DNA from: Aquisalimonas sp.
GTDB lineage: Bacteria > Pseudomonadota > Gammaproteobacteria > Nitrococcales > Aquisalimonadaceae
Direction: 5' to 3'
DNA length: 11,309 nucleotides
NCBI GenBank assembly: GCA_007127625.1
Contig: SKYZ01000127.1
Coordinates: 1-11,309, forward strand
In this document: one piece after another, positions 1-6,291 of the stretch
How positions within the stretch are numbered: the first letter of the stretch is position 1
How the letters are laid out: every line of letters starts with the position of its first letter
Translations under genes and position numbers: made by a program
The notes under the pieces: model-generated
Database searches by the model: none
Told to the model about the DNA's origin: nothing
Seen by the model: the letters and a program-made list of their open reading frames with translations, nothing else

Positions 1-957
1 CCCGGCTACACGGCCCTCCAGGTGCCTTCCATCGAAACCGGACCCGCAGTGGTCTGCACCCGCGTCAGTCAGCTCATGGGCTACCGCTGGGAGGACACCG
101 GCGGGCCACTGGCACCGCTCACCGACCTGCTCGCGGACACACGGGTGGTGGGCCATGATGCCTGGCATCCGGGGCTCCGCCCCGGTCTGCTGGATGGATT
201 GCGTCGCGCCCTGCCCGAATGCGGTTTTCACGACGCCGGTGACCTCCTGCCGGCCATCCGGCGGGTGAAAAGCGCCGCCGAAATGGACTACCTGCGCCGC
301 AGCGCAGAGCTCACCCGCCAGGGGCTGGACGCCGCCGAGGCAGCCATTGCGGCGGGCACCACCGACAGCACCGTGGCGGCAGCCGGGGCGCAGGCCATGC
401 TGGCCGGTGGCAGCGAATTCATGAGCATACAGCCCATTGTCACCACCGGCCCGCGCAGCAGCGTCATCCACACCAATCACAACGGCCGCGTGCTGAACGA
501 CGGCGATCCGGTGTTCATGGAATTCGGCGCCAGCGTCCACCGCTACACCGCGCCGATGATGCGCACCCGCATCTGCGGCACCCCGGACCGGGACATGGAA
601 CGGATCCGCGCCACCTGTCGGGCGCTGTTCGAGACGCTCACCGAGCACATGCGCCCGGGCCGGACCTTCGATGACGCCGCCCGTGCGGCGGAGGCGACCA
701 TGGCGCCGGTGACCAATGAGGCTTTCTTCTCCGGGGTGTTCGGCTACACCGTCGGCGCCGGATTTCCACCCTCCTGGGTGGAAGGCTCCGGGTTCATTGC
801 CCGGGGACAGGACACGCTGTTCCGGGAGAACATGGTCTTTCACCTGCCGTTGTGCCTGCGCCTCCCCGGACGCTGGGGCATCGGCATGAGCGAGACCGTG
901 CGGGTATGCGCCGAAGGGCCCGCGGAGCCCCTGGCGGACAATGTCTGGGAGCTCTGA
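1..957 (+). CDS. Creatinase-like M24-fold hydrolase, 5'-truncated (possibly ectoine-hydrolase-like)
   Basis: The frame is open from base 1, so the start lies upstream of the window; 318 residues are visible. The GTG at base 22 is internal to a creatinase-type N-terminal domain, not a start. The rest is a pita-bread M24 domain. Typical M24 enzymes bind two metals through Asp, Asp, His, Glu and Glu. Here the first Asp region reads MEFGAS (about fragment residues 173-178), the second reads RYTAPMMRT with Ala where Asp is expected (about 184), and the GHGIG His region reads GYTVG (about 248-252). The late Glu of SETV (about 298) remains. This pattern fits the metal-free creatinase/ectoine-hydrolase-like (DoeA/EutD) branch rather than a true Xaa-Pro aminopeptidase. 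Fold assignment is secure. The substrate is inference, and ectoine breakdown would suit a halophile. No downstream partner gene follows on this strand. Confidence 0.8.
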   Translation, partial: PGYTALQVPSIETGPAVVCTRVSQLMGYRWEDTGGPLAPLTDLLADTRVVGHDAWHPGLRPGLLDGLRRALPECGFHDAGDLLPAIRRVKSAAEMDYLRRSAELTRQGLDAAEAAIAAGTTDSTVAAAGAQAMLAGGSEFMSIQPIVTTGPRSSVIHTNHNGRVLNDGDPVFMEFGASVHRYTAPMMRTRICGTPDRDMERIRATCRALFETLTEHMRPGRTFDDAARAAEATMAPVTNEAFFSGVFGYTVGAGFPPSWVEGSGFIARGQDTLFRENMVFHLPLCLRLPGRWGIGMSETVRVCAEGPAEPLADNVWEL

Positions 958-992
958 AAAGCCGTAACAATTCGCGAAAGTGTTTTCGGAGT

Positions 993-1014
993 TTGCAGTC
1001 CAATCGTGTATGAT
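993..1014 (+). promoter_or_regulatory. Candidate promoter region upstream of pckA
   Basis: In the gap after the M24 gene, TATGAT at 1009-1014 is a good -10 match, directly preceded by TG. No -35 at standard spacing is convincing: TTGCAG at 993-998 is too close and TTTTCG near 983-988 too far. A short inverted pair, CGAAA (975-979) and TTTCG (984-988), lies just upstream. If used, transcription would start near 1020 and leave a leader of about 250 nt before pckA. Support is motif-level only. Confidence 0.35.
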
Positions 1015-1268
1015 GCCCCCTTTATCGGAGTCGAAACAGGTCGTTGTCCCGCCCCCTCATTCAGGCAGCGCTCGCGAGTGCGCGCCGCACCGGCGTGACA
1101 ACACGAATTCCGATACCGCTGGTGCCGATTCGAGCTGAGCACGCCGCAGGCACGCCCGGAAGACGGCACCCAGCCCGATCACAGCAATCTAGTCCGGCAA
1201 GGGGCGGCGTGTTCGGCACGCGCTGATCAAGGGAGCCCCGAGACGGAAAGCACCAGGAGGACAGGAGT
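1015..1268 (+). other. Non-coding leader of pckA with a small hairpin and strong RBS
   Basis: No convincing gene lies between 958 and 1268. The only same-strand open frame (1044-1226, TTG start) has unremarkable composition and no recognisable family. A stem of GCGTG (1207-1211) and CACGC (1217-1221) with a TTCGG loop sits about 50 nt before the start codon. The ribosome-binding site AGGAGG is at 1255-1260, 8 nt before the GTG start. Whether the leader is regulatory is unknown. Confidence 0.4.
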
Positions 1269-2882
1269 GTGACCTTCAGTCTCGAGCAACACGGCATTCG
1301 CGTGGACACCGTCCTGCGCAATCCCACCCCCGCACGCCTCTACGAAGAGGCTCTCGCCTACGAAGAGGGCAGCGCCATCTCCGCCAGCGGCGCACTGATC
1401 GCCCAGTCCGGAGCAAAAACCGGCCGCAGCCCCGGTGACAAGCGTGTAGTGGAACATCCGGACGTCATGGACGACGTGTGGTGGGGATCAGTGAATATCG
1501 GCCTGGAGAATGACAGCTTCAAGAGCCTGCGTGACCAGGCCCGGCAGCACCTCTCTGCCTGCGAACGGCTGTACGTGGTGGACGGTTTTGCCGGCTGGGA
1601 CCCGAACTACCGGGTCAAGATCCGCGTGATCTGCGAGCGCGCCTACCACGCGCTGTTCATGTACAACATGCTGATCCGGCCCACCCGCGATGAACTGGCC
1701 GACTTCGGCGACCCCGACTACGTCATCTACAACGCCGGGCGCGCCAGCGCCGACGAAGGTATTGACGGTGTCAGCTCCGGCACCAGCGTCAGCCTCTGCC
1801 TGCAGTCGGGCAGCTTCGTCATCCTCGGCACCGAGTATGCCGGCGAGATGAAAAAGGGCGTGTTCACCATCATGAACTACCTCATGCCCAGCCAGGGCGT
1901 GCTGTCCATGCACTGCTCCGCGAACGAGGGCACCGACGGCGATGTTTCGGTGTTCTTCGGCCTGTCCGGAACCGGCAAGACCACCCTGTCGGCGGATCCC
2001 CGCCGACGGCTGATCGGCGACGACGAGCACTGCTGGAGCGACAACGGCGTATTCAACATCGAAGGCGGCTGCTACGCCAAGGTCATCGACCTTGACCCCC
2101 GGGCCGAGCCGGAGATCTACAATGCCATCCGTTTCGGCTCCATCCTGGAGAACGTCGTCTTCGACCCGGAGACGCGGCAGGTGGACTACCGCGATAACAG
2201 CCTCACCGAGAACACCCGCTGCTCCTACCCGGTGGAGTTCATCGACAACGCCAAGATTCCGTGCATCGGCGGCACCCCGTCGAACATCATCTTCCTGACC
2301 TGTGACGCCTTCAGCGTGCTGCCGCCGGTGAGCCGCCTCAACCCGGCCCAGGCCATGTACCACTTCATCAGTGGTTACACGGCCAAGGTTGCCGGCACCG
2401 AAATGGGCGTCACGGAGCCGGAGGCCACCTTCTCGGCATGCTTCGGGGCACCGTTCCTGGTCTGGCACCCCACCCGCTACGCCGACCTGCTGGCCGAGCG
2501 CATCCGCAACAGCGGCGCCAACGTGTGGCTGGTGAACACCGGCTGGACCGGCGGTCCTTACGGGCAGGGGCAGCGCATGAGCCTGGCGCACACCCGCGCC
2601 ATCATCGACGCCATCCACGACGGCTCCCTGGCCGAGGCCGAGACCACGCCGGATCCGGTGTTCGGCGTGGCCGTGCCCACGTCCTGCCCCGGCGTGCCCA
2701 GCGAAGTCCTGACGCCGGCGAACACCTGGGAAGACAAGAACGCCTACCGGGAGATGGCGGCACACCTGGCGCAGCTGTTCCAGAAGAACTTCCAGGCCTA
2801 CGCGGATCAGGCCAGCGAAGAGCTGCGCAATGCCGGCCCGCAGGTACCGGACAGCAAGGTCAAGCGTTCCGGCACCGCCTGA
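1269..2882 (+). CDS. pckA: Phosphoenolpyruvate carboxykinase (ATP)
   Basis: This cytosolic enzyme converts oxaloacetate and ATP to phosphoenolpyruvate, CO2 and ADP, the entry step of gluconeogenesis. The 537-residue length matches the ATP-dependent family (about 540 in E. coli). Visible motifs are TGRSPGDK near residues 51-58 (substrate-binding Arg), GEMKKGVFTIMNYL near 192-205 (active-site Lys), SMHCSANEG near 213-221 (metal-binding His), the P-loop GLSGTGKTTL at 231-240, and the kinase-2 motif LIGDDEHCW at 248-256. The GTG start at 1269 is chosen because AGGAGG lies 8 nt upstream and the N-terminus aligns with the family. The gene appears to be transcribed alone: the gene upstream ends about 310 bp earlier, and the one downstream is convergent. 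All catalytic motifs appear intact. Confidence 0.97.
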   Translation: MTFSLEQHGIRVDTVLRNPTPARLYEEALAYEEGSAISASGALIAQSGAKTGRSPGDKRVVEHPDVMDDVWWGSVNIGLENDSFKSLRDQARQHLSACERLYVVDGFAGWDPNYRVKIRVICERAYHALFMYNMLIRPTRDELADFGDPDYVIYNAGRASADEGIDGVSSGTSVSLCLQSGSFVILGTEYAGEMKKGVFTIMNYLMPSQGVLSMHCSANEGTDGDVSVFFGLSGTGKTTLSADPRRRLIGDDEHCWSDNGVFNIEGGCYAKVIDLDPRAEPEIYNAIRFGSILENVVFDPETRQVDYRDNSLTENTRCSYPVEFIDNAKIPCIGGTPSNIIFLTCDAFSVLPPVSRLNPAQAMYHFISGYTAKVAGTEMGVTEPEATFSACFGAPFLVWHPTRYADLLAERIRNSGANVWLVNTGWTGGPYGQGQRMSLAHTRAIIDAIHDGSLAEAETTPDPVFGVAVPTSCPGVPSEVLTPANTWEDKNAYREMAAHLAQLFQKNFQAYADQASEELRNAGPQVPDSKVKRSGTA

Positions 2883-2905
2883 GCGGGCGGTAACGACGCA
2901 TCCCG

Positions 2906-3415
2906 TCAATTGATCCGGCAGCCACCGTCCGTCGACGGTGGCTGCCAGTAGTCGATACCGTCGGCATGGACAGCCGCCGCGTCCGCCAGTAGCGCGCGCA
3001 TGGGCGCGCCCCGCCCTGCCCCGGTCCGCTGGAACAGGTGGGCCGGGCAGTCGCAGTCCGAAGCACCGAACCCCGGCACGGGCACCTCGAGCCAGCTCGC
3101 CGCAGCCAGCGCCCGAGCCCACACATGTTCCCGACGCTGGCCGTCCGCCAGCCACCAGGCCGCCGTCACGTCCGCCAGTTGACGCAGGTGGTCCACATGC
3201 CATTGCCTGCGCTCCAGCGGCCGCGTATGTCGCCCGAGCCGTCCACGCAGGCCGCCCGGCCCAAGGGCGCTGCCCACATAGAAGAACACACCGGCGGGCA
3301 GATTCACCCACCCCAGCCGGCCAATGCGGCAGGCACCCGCCTGGATCGCCTCCAGCCTGAGCACGTAGGTCCCGCCAATGGCAGGAAACCGTGCACGTGT
3401 TGCCACCGCGCCCAT
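2906..3415 (-). CDS. Stand-alone GIY-YIG / DUF123 family protein
   Basis: This 169-residue protein belongs to the DUF123 group of GIY-YIG-fold proteins, which occur alone or fused to endonuclease III-like domains. Visible signatures are GTYVL at 15-19, FYVGSALGPGGL at 45-56 (the YIG-like strand), QWHVDHL at 71-77, and the Cys-containing FGASDCDCPAHLF at 116-128. A nuclease role is inferred from the fold; the activity of this family is not established. The ATG at 3415 is chosen because GGGAGG (3422-3427 on the plus strand as CCTCCC) lies 6 nt upstream. The frame stays open further upstream, but that stretch is antisense to the next gene. It is convergent with pckA (23-bp gap) and divergent from the DJ-1 gene. 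Its last codons form one arm and the loop of a strong hairpin. Confidence 0.88.
   Translation of the reverse strand: MGAVATRARFPAIGGTYVLRLEAIQAGACRIGRLGWVNLPAGVFFYVGSALGPGGLRGRLGRHTRPLERRQWHVDHLRQLADVTAAWWLADGQRREHVWARALAAASWLEVPVPGFGASDCDCPAHLFQRTGAGRGAPMRALLADAAAVHADGIDYWQPPSTDGGCRIN
2917..2946. terminator. Perfect 13-bp hairpin at the pckA/DUF123 convergent junction
   Basis: GGCAGCCACCGTC (2917-2929) and GACGGTGGCTGCC (2934-2946) are perfect reverse complements around a 4-nt loop. The hairpin begins 34 bp after the pckA stop and lies inside the last codons of the minus-strand DUF123 gene. No T-run follows on either strand, so it is not a textbook intrinsic terminator. It may block 3' exonucleases or act as a bidirectional termination aid between convergent genes. 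Confidence 0.55.
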
Positions 3416-3496
3416 TGAATTCCTCCCGGATGCCCCCACACCTGTTTCCCAGCAACCCGGCCACCGGGAACACACCTGCCACCTCATGGAGGCACC
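3416..3496. promoter_or_regulatory. Divergent intergenic region with repeated CACACCTG
   Basis: This 81-bp gap must carry the start signals of both DUF123 (left) and the DJ-1 gene (right). CACACCTG occurs at 3437-3444 and again at 3471-3478, exactly 34 bp apart. An imperfect inverted pair, TGTTTCCC (3443-3450) and GGGAACACA (3466-3474), sits between them. GGAGG at 3488-3492 is the ribosome-binding site of the DJ-1 gene. No clear -35/-10 pair was found. An operator role is speculative. Confidence 0.3.
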
Positions 3497-4168
3497 ATGT
3501 CCGCACCGCAGATCCTGATAATTGTGACCAGCGCCGATACCATGACCAGCGGCAAACAGACCGGGCTCTGGCTGGAAGAGTTTGCCGTGCCGTACCAGAT
3601 CTTCAAGCAGCACGGCGCCGAAGTCACGGTGGCGAGCCCGCGCGGCGGCGCGACCCCGGTGGACCCCCGCAGTACCCCGGACGATGCCCAGAAGAAGGAG
3701 TGGCAGGAGGCCGAGCAGCGCCTGCAGAACACCCGCACTCTCGGGGACGTCCAGGCGGCCGACTACGACGCGGTGTTCCTGCCAGGGGGGCACGGCACCA
3801 TGTTCGATCTGCCGGAAAACCCGCAACTGGTGACGCTGCTGGAGGCGTTCGCAGTCGGAGACAAGGTCATTGCGGCGGTCTGCCACGGCCCGGCGGGGCT
3901 CGTCGGCGTCAACGGCAAGGACGGCCGGCCGCTGGTAGCGGATCGCCGGGTCGCCGTCTTCACCGATGAAGAAGAGCGCGCCGTGGAACTGGACCAGGAC
4001 GTACCGTTCCTGCTGGAGACCCGCATGCGGGAACTCGGTGCTCAGGTCGAGCCGGCACCGGCGTTCCAGGTACATGCGCTGCGCGACGGTCGCCTGGTCA
4101 CCGGCCAGAACCCGCCGTCCAGCGCCCGCACCGCGGAGCTGACCCTGGAAGCCCTGACAGCGGACTGA
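3497..4168 (+). CDS. DJ-1/PfpI family protein (type 1 glutamine amidotransferase-like, Hsp31-like)
   Basis: A 223-residue cytosolic protein of the DJ-1/PfpI superfamily, whose members act as glyoxalase III, protein deglycase or redox-responsive chaperone. The nucleophile elbow AAVCHGPAG places the catalytic Cys at 129, followed by His130. The acidic partner is in LWLEEFAVPY (Glu27/28), and PGGHGTMFDLP (about 96-106) is the characteristic glycine loop. The N-terminal stretch with TSGKQTGLWLEE and the ASPRGGATPVDP segment resemble the larger Hsp31-like subfamily rather than the short YajL/DJ-1 proteins. The start is supported by GGAGG 4 nt upstream. It is monocistronic, convergent with the EamA transporter, and a hairpin follows its stop. 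The precise substrate cannot be read from sequence. Confidence 0.9.
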   Translation: MSAPQILIIVTSADTMTSGKQTGLWLEEFAVPYQIFKQHGAEVTVASPRGGATPVDPRSTPDDAQKKEWQEAEQRLQNTRTLGDVQAADYDAVFLPGGHGTMFDLPENPQLVTLLEAFAVGDKVIAAVCHGPAGLVGVNGKDGRPLVADRRVAVFTDEEERAVELDQDVPFLLETRMRELGAQVEPAPAFQVHALRDGRLVTGQNPPSSARTAELTLEALTAD

Positions 4169-4190
4169 GCGCGTGGCTGTCCGGCTTCGG

Positions 4191-4218
4191 GGAAACGCGG
4201 GCCGTGGTCCGCGTTTCC
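4191..4218. terminator. 10-bp hairpin between convergent DJ-1 and EamA genes
   Basis: GGAAACGCGG (4191-4200) and CCGCGTTTCC (4209-4218) are perfect reverse complements with an 8-nt loop. It fills the gap between the stop of the DJ-1 gene (4168) and the stop of the minus-strand transporter gene (4219-4221), so it could serve both. There is no long U-tract, only TTTCC inside the stem. It probably works as a bidirectional terminator. Confidence 0.6.
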
Positions 4219-5100
4219 TCAGGAGCGCCGCAGGGTCTGCTGGAGCACCAGGCCCAGAACGATCAGGCCCAGGCCGACAAACGTGGACGCCAGGATGTGC
4301 TCCCCCACCAGCAGTCGGATGAAAACCAGGGACAGGAACGGCGACAGGAAGATCAGGTTACCGATCCGCGAGGCACTGCGGGTCAGGCGCATGGCGCCCA
4401 GCCACAGGGCAAAGGCGAGCCCCATCTCGAACATGCCGACATAGGCCGCTCCCATGAGCCCCCGCCAGTCATCCGGCACCAGTCCCGCGGTCAGCGCACA
4501 CACCAGTAACACCACCGGGGTCGCCATGGCGAAGTTGCTGAACAGCGCCACCAGTGGCGGGCGATGGTCCCGCGCGGACCCGATCCAGTAGAGCGCCCAG
4601 AGCACCGTACTTCCAAGCGCGAGAAGAACGCCCACGGAATTGGCAAATTCCGGAGCGAAGACGTCGCCCCGGGTTGCGATCACCCAGACGCCGGCATAGG
4701 CAATCACGCCACCGATCACGTCCCAGCGGCTCAGGCGTTGCCCCAGCAGAGGGATGGACAGCAGCGCCAGGGTGAACGCCCAAGTGTAGTTCAGCGGCTG
4801 CGCCTCCTGCGCCGGCAACCGGTCATAGGCCTCGAACAGCACCACGTAGTAGAGAAAGGGATTGCACAGACCCAGCACCAGGGACCGCAACGCGTCCCGG
4901 CGCGCCGTCGCCAGCAGTGCCGGCAGCTGGCCGGTAGCCAGCAACAGCGCCCCCAGGGTGAGCAACGACACCACGCTTGCCCACGCCAGCAGCTGGATGG
5001 GCTCCAGGTACTCCAGCGAGAGCTTGAAGGCGGTGGCCACCGTGGACCACAGCAGCACGGCTCCCAGCGCCAGCAGCGTTGCTCGGGTTTCCTGCGCCAC
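4219..5100 (-). CDS. EamA-family (DMT superfamily) inner-membrane transporter
   Basis: A 293-residue, strongly hydrophobic protein with about ten predicted membrane helices in two EamA repeats (roughly residues 6-137 and 148-287). The N-terminal helix carries LLWSTVATAFK, typical of the drug/metabolite transporter superfamily. The second repeat begins near ANSVGVLLALGSTVLWALYW. Such proteins export amino acids or metabolites across the inner membrane; the substrate here is unknown. The start is GTG at 5100, supported by AGGAGG 4 nt upstream (CCTCCT at 5105-5110 on the plus strand). The short polar C-terminus after helix 10 (LQQTLRRS) is positively charged, which fits a cytoplasmic end. It is divergent from the FMN reductase gene and convergent with the DJ-1 gene. 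Confidence 0.92.
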   Translation of the reverse strand: MAQETRATLLALGAVLLWSTVATAFKLSLEYLEPIQLLAWASVVSLLTLGALLLATGQLPALLATARRDALRSLVLGLCNPFLYYVVLFEAYDRLPAQEAQPLNYTWAFTLALLSIPLLGQRLSRWDVIGGVIAYAGVWVIATRGDVFAPEFANSVGVLLALGSTVLWALYWIGSARDHRPPLVALFSNFAMATPVVLLVCALTAGLVPDDWRGLMGAAYVGMFEMGLAFALWLGAMRLTRSASRIGNLIFLSPFLSLVFIRLLVGEHILASTFVGLGLIVLGLVLQQTLRRS

Positions 5101-5142
5101 GGCACCTCCTCGATGGCAGCCCCTGCGCCCCGAGACAGGGCG

Positions 5143-5170
5143 TTGATAACGCGTTACTGTGAAGTGTCAT
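5143..5170 (+). promoter_or_regulatory. Candidate promoter with operator-like palindrome for the FMN reductase gene
   Basis: TTGATA (5143-5148, 5 of 6 to the -35 consensus) and TGTCAT (5165-5170, 4 of 6 to -10) are 16 bp apart, about 45 bp before the start codon at 5215. The perfect 10-bp palindrome TAACGCGTTA (5147-5156) overlaps the -35 and enters the spacer, where a repressor would act. It lies between two divergent genes, so it could also affect the EamA gene. Motif-level evidence only. Confidence 0.4.
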
Positions 5171-5214
5171 CCTGAGCGCGGCAAATCGCCTCAACGGACA
5201 CGGGGAGGCCGTCC

Positions 5215-5685
5215 ATGAGCGAAACCCGGCATCTGCTTGTGGTCGCCCATGCGCCGTCACCGAACACGCAGAAGCTGGTGGATGCGGTGCTGCGAGGGGC
5301 GTGCCACGAAGACGTGGAAAACGTGAGTACCCGCCATGTGCCGCCGCTGGAAGCCGGCCCCGACGACGTGCTCGCCGCACACGCCGTCATTCTCGGCACC
5401 ACCGAGAACCTGGGTTACATGAGCGGCGCCCTGAAGGACTTCTTCGACCGCATCTACTATCCCTGCCTGGAGGAGACCCAGGGGCTGCCCTACGCGCTCT
5501 ACGTGCGCGCGGGCCGGGACGGCACTGGCACCCGCCGGGCGGTGGAGTCCATTGTCACCGGGCTGCGCTGGCAACCGGCCCAGGAGCCGCTGATCTGCCG
5601 CGGTGAATTCCAGGACCAGTTCGTGACGGACTGTGAGGAACTGGGTCTGTACATGGCCGCCGGACTGGACGCCGGCATTCTTTAG
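5215..5685 (+). CDS. Flavodoxin-fold NAD(P)H-dependent FMN reductase/oxidoreductase
   Basis: A 156-residue single-domain protein of the flavodoxin/NADPH-dependent FMN reductase type. The phosphate-binding loop AHAPSPNTQK (11-20) follows the first strand LLVVAH, and GTTENLGYMSGALKDFFDR (61-79) is the characteristic second flavin-binding segment. YVRAGRDG (96-103) forms the third loop near the isoalloxazine ring. It should bind FMN and reduce it or a small acceptor in the cytosol. The exact electron acceptor is unknown. GGAGG lies 6 nt before the ATG, and the preceding 110 bp hold a promoter-like element. It is followed by 127 bp without a gene, including a short CGCCG/CGGCG stem (5719-5730). 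It is shorter than quinone-reductase-type flavoproteins (about 200 residues). Confidence 0.85.
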   Translation: MSETRHLLVVAHAPSPNTQKLVDAVLRGACHEDVENVSTRHVPPLEAGPDDVLAAHAVILGTTENLGYMSGALKDFFDRIYYPCLEETQGLPYALYVRAGRDGTGTRRAVESIVTGLRWQPAQEPLICRGEFQDQFVTDCEELGLYMAAGLDAGIL

Positions 5686-5753
5686 CAAGACTGATCACCC
5701 CGCAGCTCCGGGCTTCGACGCCGTTCGGCGGATCCCTTGCCCGACCGCCCATC

Positions 5754-5793
5754 TTGCAATATCGATACATAAACTGTACAAATTCGAGCTCGA
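5754..5793 (+). promoter_or_regulatory. AT-rich promoter with clustered palindromes upstream of the 5813 gene
   Basis: TTGCAA (5754-5759) and TACAAA (5777-5782) are separated by exactly 17 bp, a plausible sigma-70 promoter about 30 bp before the start codon. TATCGATA (5760-5767), TGTACA (5775-5780) and TCGAGCTCGA (5784-5793) are perfect palindromes packed into the same 35 bp. The stretch is clearly AT-richer than its surroundings. One or more palindromes could be operators. Confidence 0.5.
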
Positions 5794-5812
5794 CCAGTGA
5801 CCGGAGTACGGG

Positions 5813-6253
5813 ATGTCCAGCGAGTTCAGCACGCTCATCGTGAGCTTCAGCACCTATGTCGGCCAGCGCGCCAGGCAGTGGCAGGAACATGGTCTCGGAG
5901 CCACGCCCGCCGGGCTGCAGAGTCTGGAAGAGTGGGCGCTGCGCAGCGGGGAGCTGGCACGTTCCTTTGACCATCTGCACGAGCACGAGAGCTTCGCCCG
6001 CGACAGCGACCATCCCCGTCCCTGCGAGCAGCTGCGCACGGCGGCCGAGGAACTCGAGTCTCTCAGCCTCACACTGCGCAACAACCTCGAGCGTCTGAGC
6101 GGAACAGGTTCAACACCGCCCGCAGGCTTCGAGGCCGCCATCCGTTGCCTGGACCAGCTCCGCTACACCATGATCGAACTGCATCACCGACTGCCCGGGG
6201 CATCCGCCGAAGGGGACACCTCCAGCACGGGAGTGCTGGCCGACGCCTGCTGA
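5813..6253 (+). CDS. Hypothetical protein, helical, unrecognised
   Basis: I do not recognise this 146-residue protein. It has no signal peptide or membrane segment, so it is probably cytosolic. The sequence is acidic and helix-rich: helices are likely at about 5-25, 36-58, 70-97 (EQLRTAAEELESLSLTLRNNLERL, with coiled-coil character) and 105-127. The tail after residue 128 is polar and rich in Gly, Ser and Thr. It is real rather than spurious because GGAG (5803-5806) lies 6 nt before the ATG, a 17-bp-spaced promoter lies upstream, and the composition is that of a normal protein. It runs in the same direction as nudC, 38 bp ahead of the assigned nudC start, and may be cotranscribed with it. A small regulatory or adaptor role would suit its size, but nothing in the sequence proves it. 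Confidence 0.65.
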   Translation: MSSEFSTLIVSFSTYVGQRARQWQEHGLGATPAGLQSLEEWALRSGELARSFDHLHEHESFARDSDHPRPCEQLRTAAEELESLSLTLRNNLERLSGTGSTPPAGFEAAIRCLDQLRYTMIELHHRLPGASAEGDTSSTGVLADAC

Positions 6254-6266
6254 CCGTCGACGGGTT

Positions 6267-6285
6267 GCAGGCGGGGCGTGCCTGC
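6267..6285. terminator. Small hairpin between the hypothetical gene and nudC
   Basis: GCAGGC (6267-6272) and GCCTGC (6280-6285) pair around a 7-nt loop, 13 bp after the stop of the upstream gene. The palindrome CCGTCGACGG (6254-6263) sits directly before it. A short TGTTG follows rather than a T-run. It may attenuate read-through into nudC. If nudC starts at 6292, the hairpin also lies just before its start codon. Confidence 0.3.
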
Positions 6286-6291
6286 TGTTGA

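Noticed and set aside
1044..1226. 60-codon plus-strand frame in the pckA leader, TTG start
   Set aside because: The start codon is weak, the Shine-Dalgarno is poor, the peptide is Arg/Ala/Pro-rich with no recognisable family, and it fits chance in GC-rich DNA.
1488..3506. Very long minus-strand open frame antisense to pckA
   Set aside because: It is the expected shadow of a GC-rich gene: pckA is intact on the plus strand, and the antisense translation is low-complexity with no recognisable domain.
3415..4075. Extending the DUF123 gene upstream to give a 389-residue protein
   Set aside because: The added part is antisense to the DJ-1 gene and unlike any domain, while ATG 3415 has a strong ribosome-binding site and fits the family's start.
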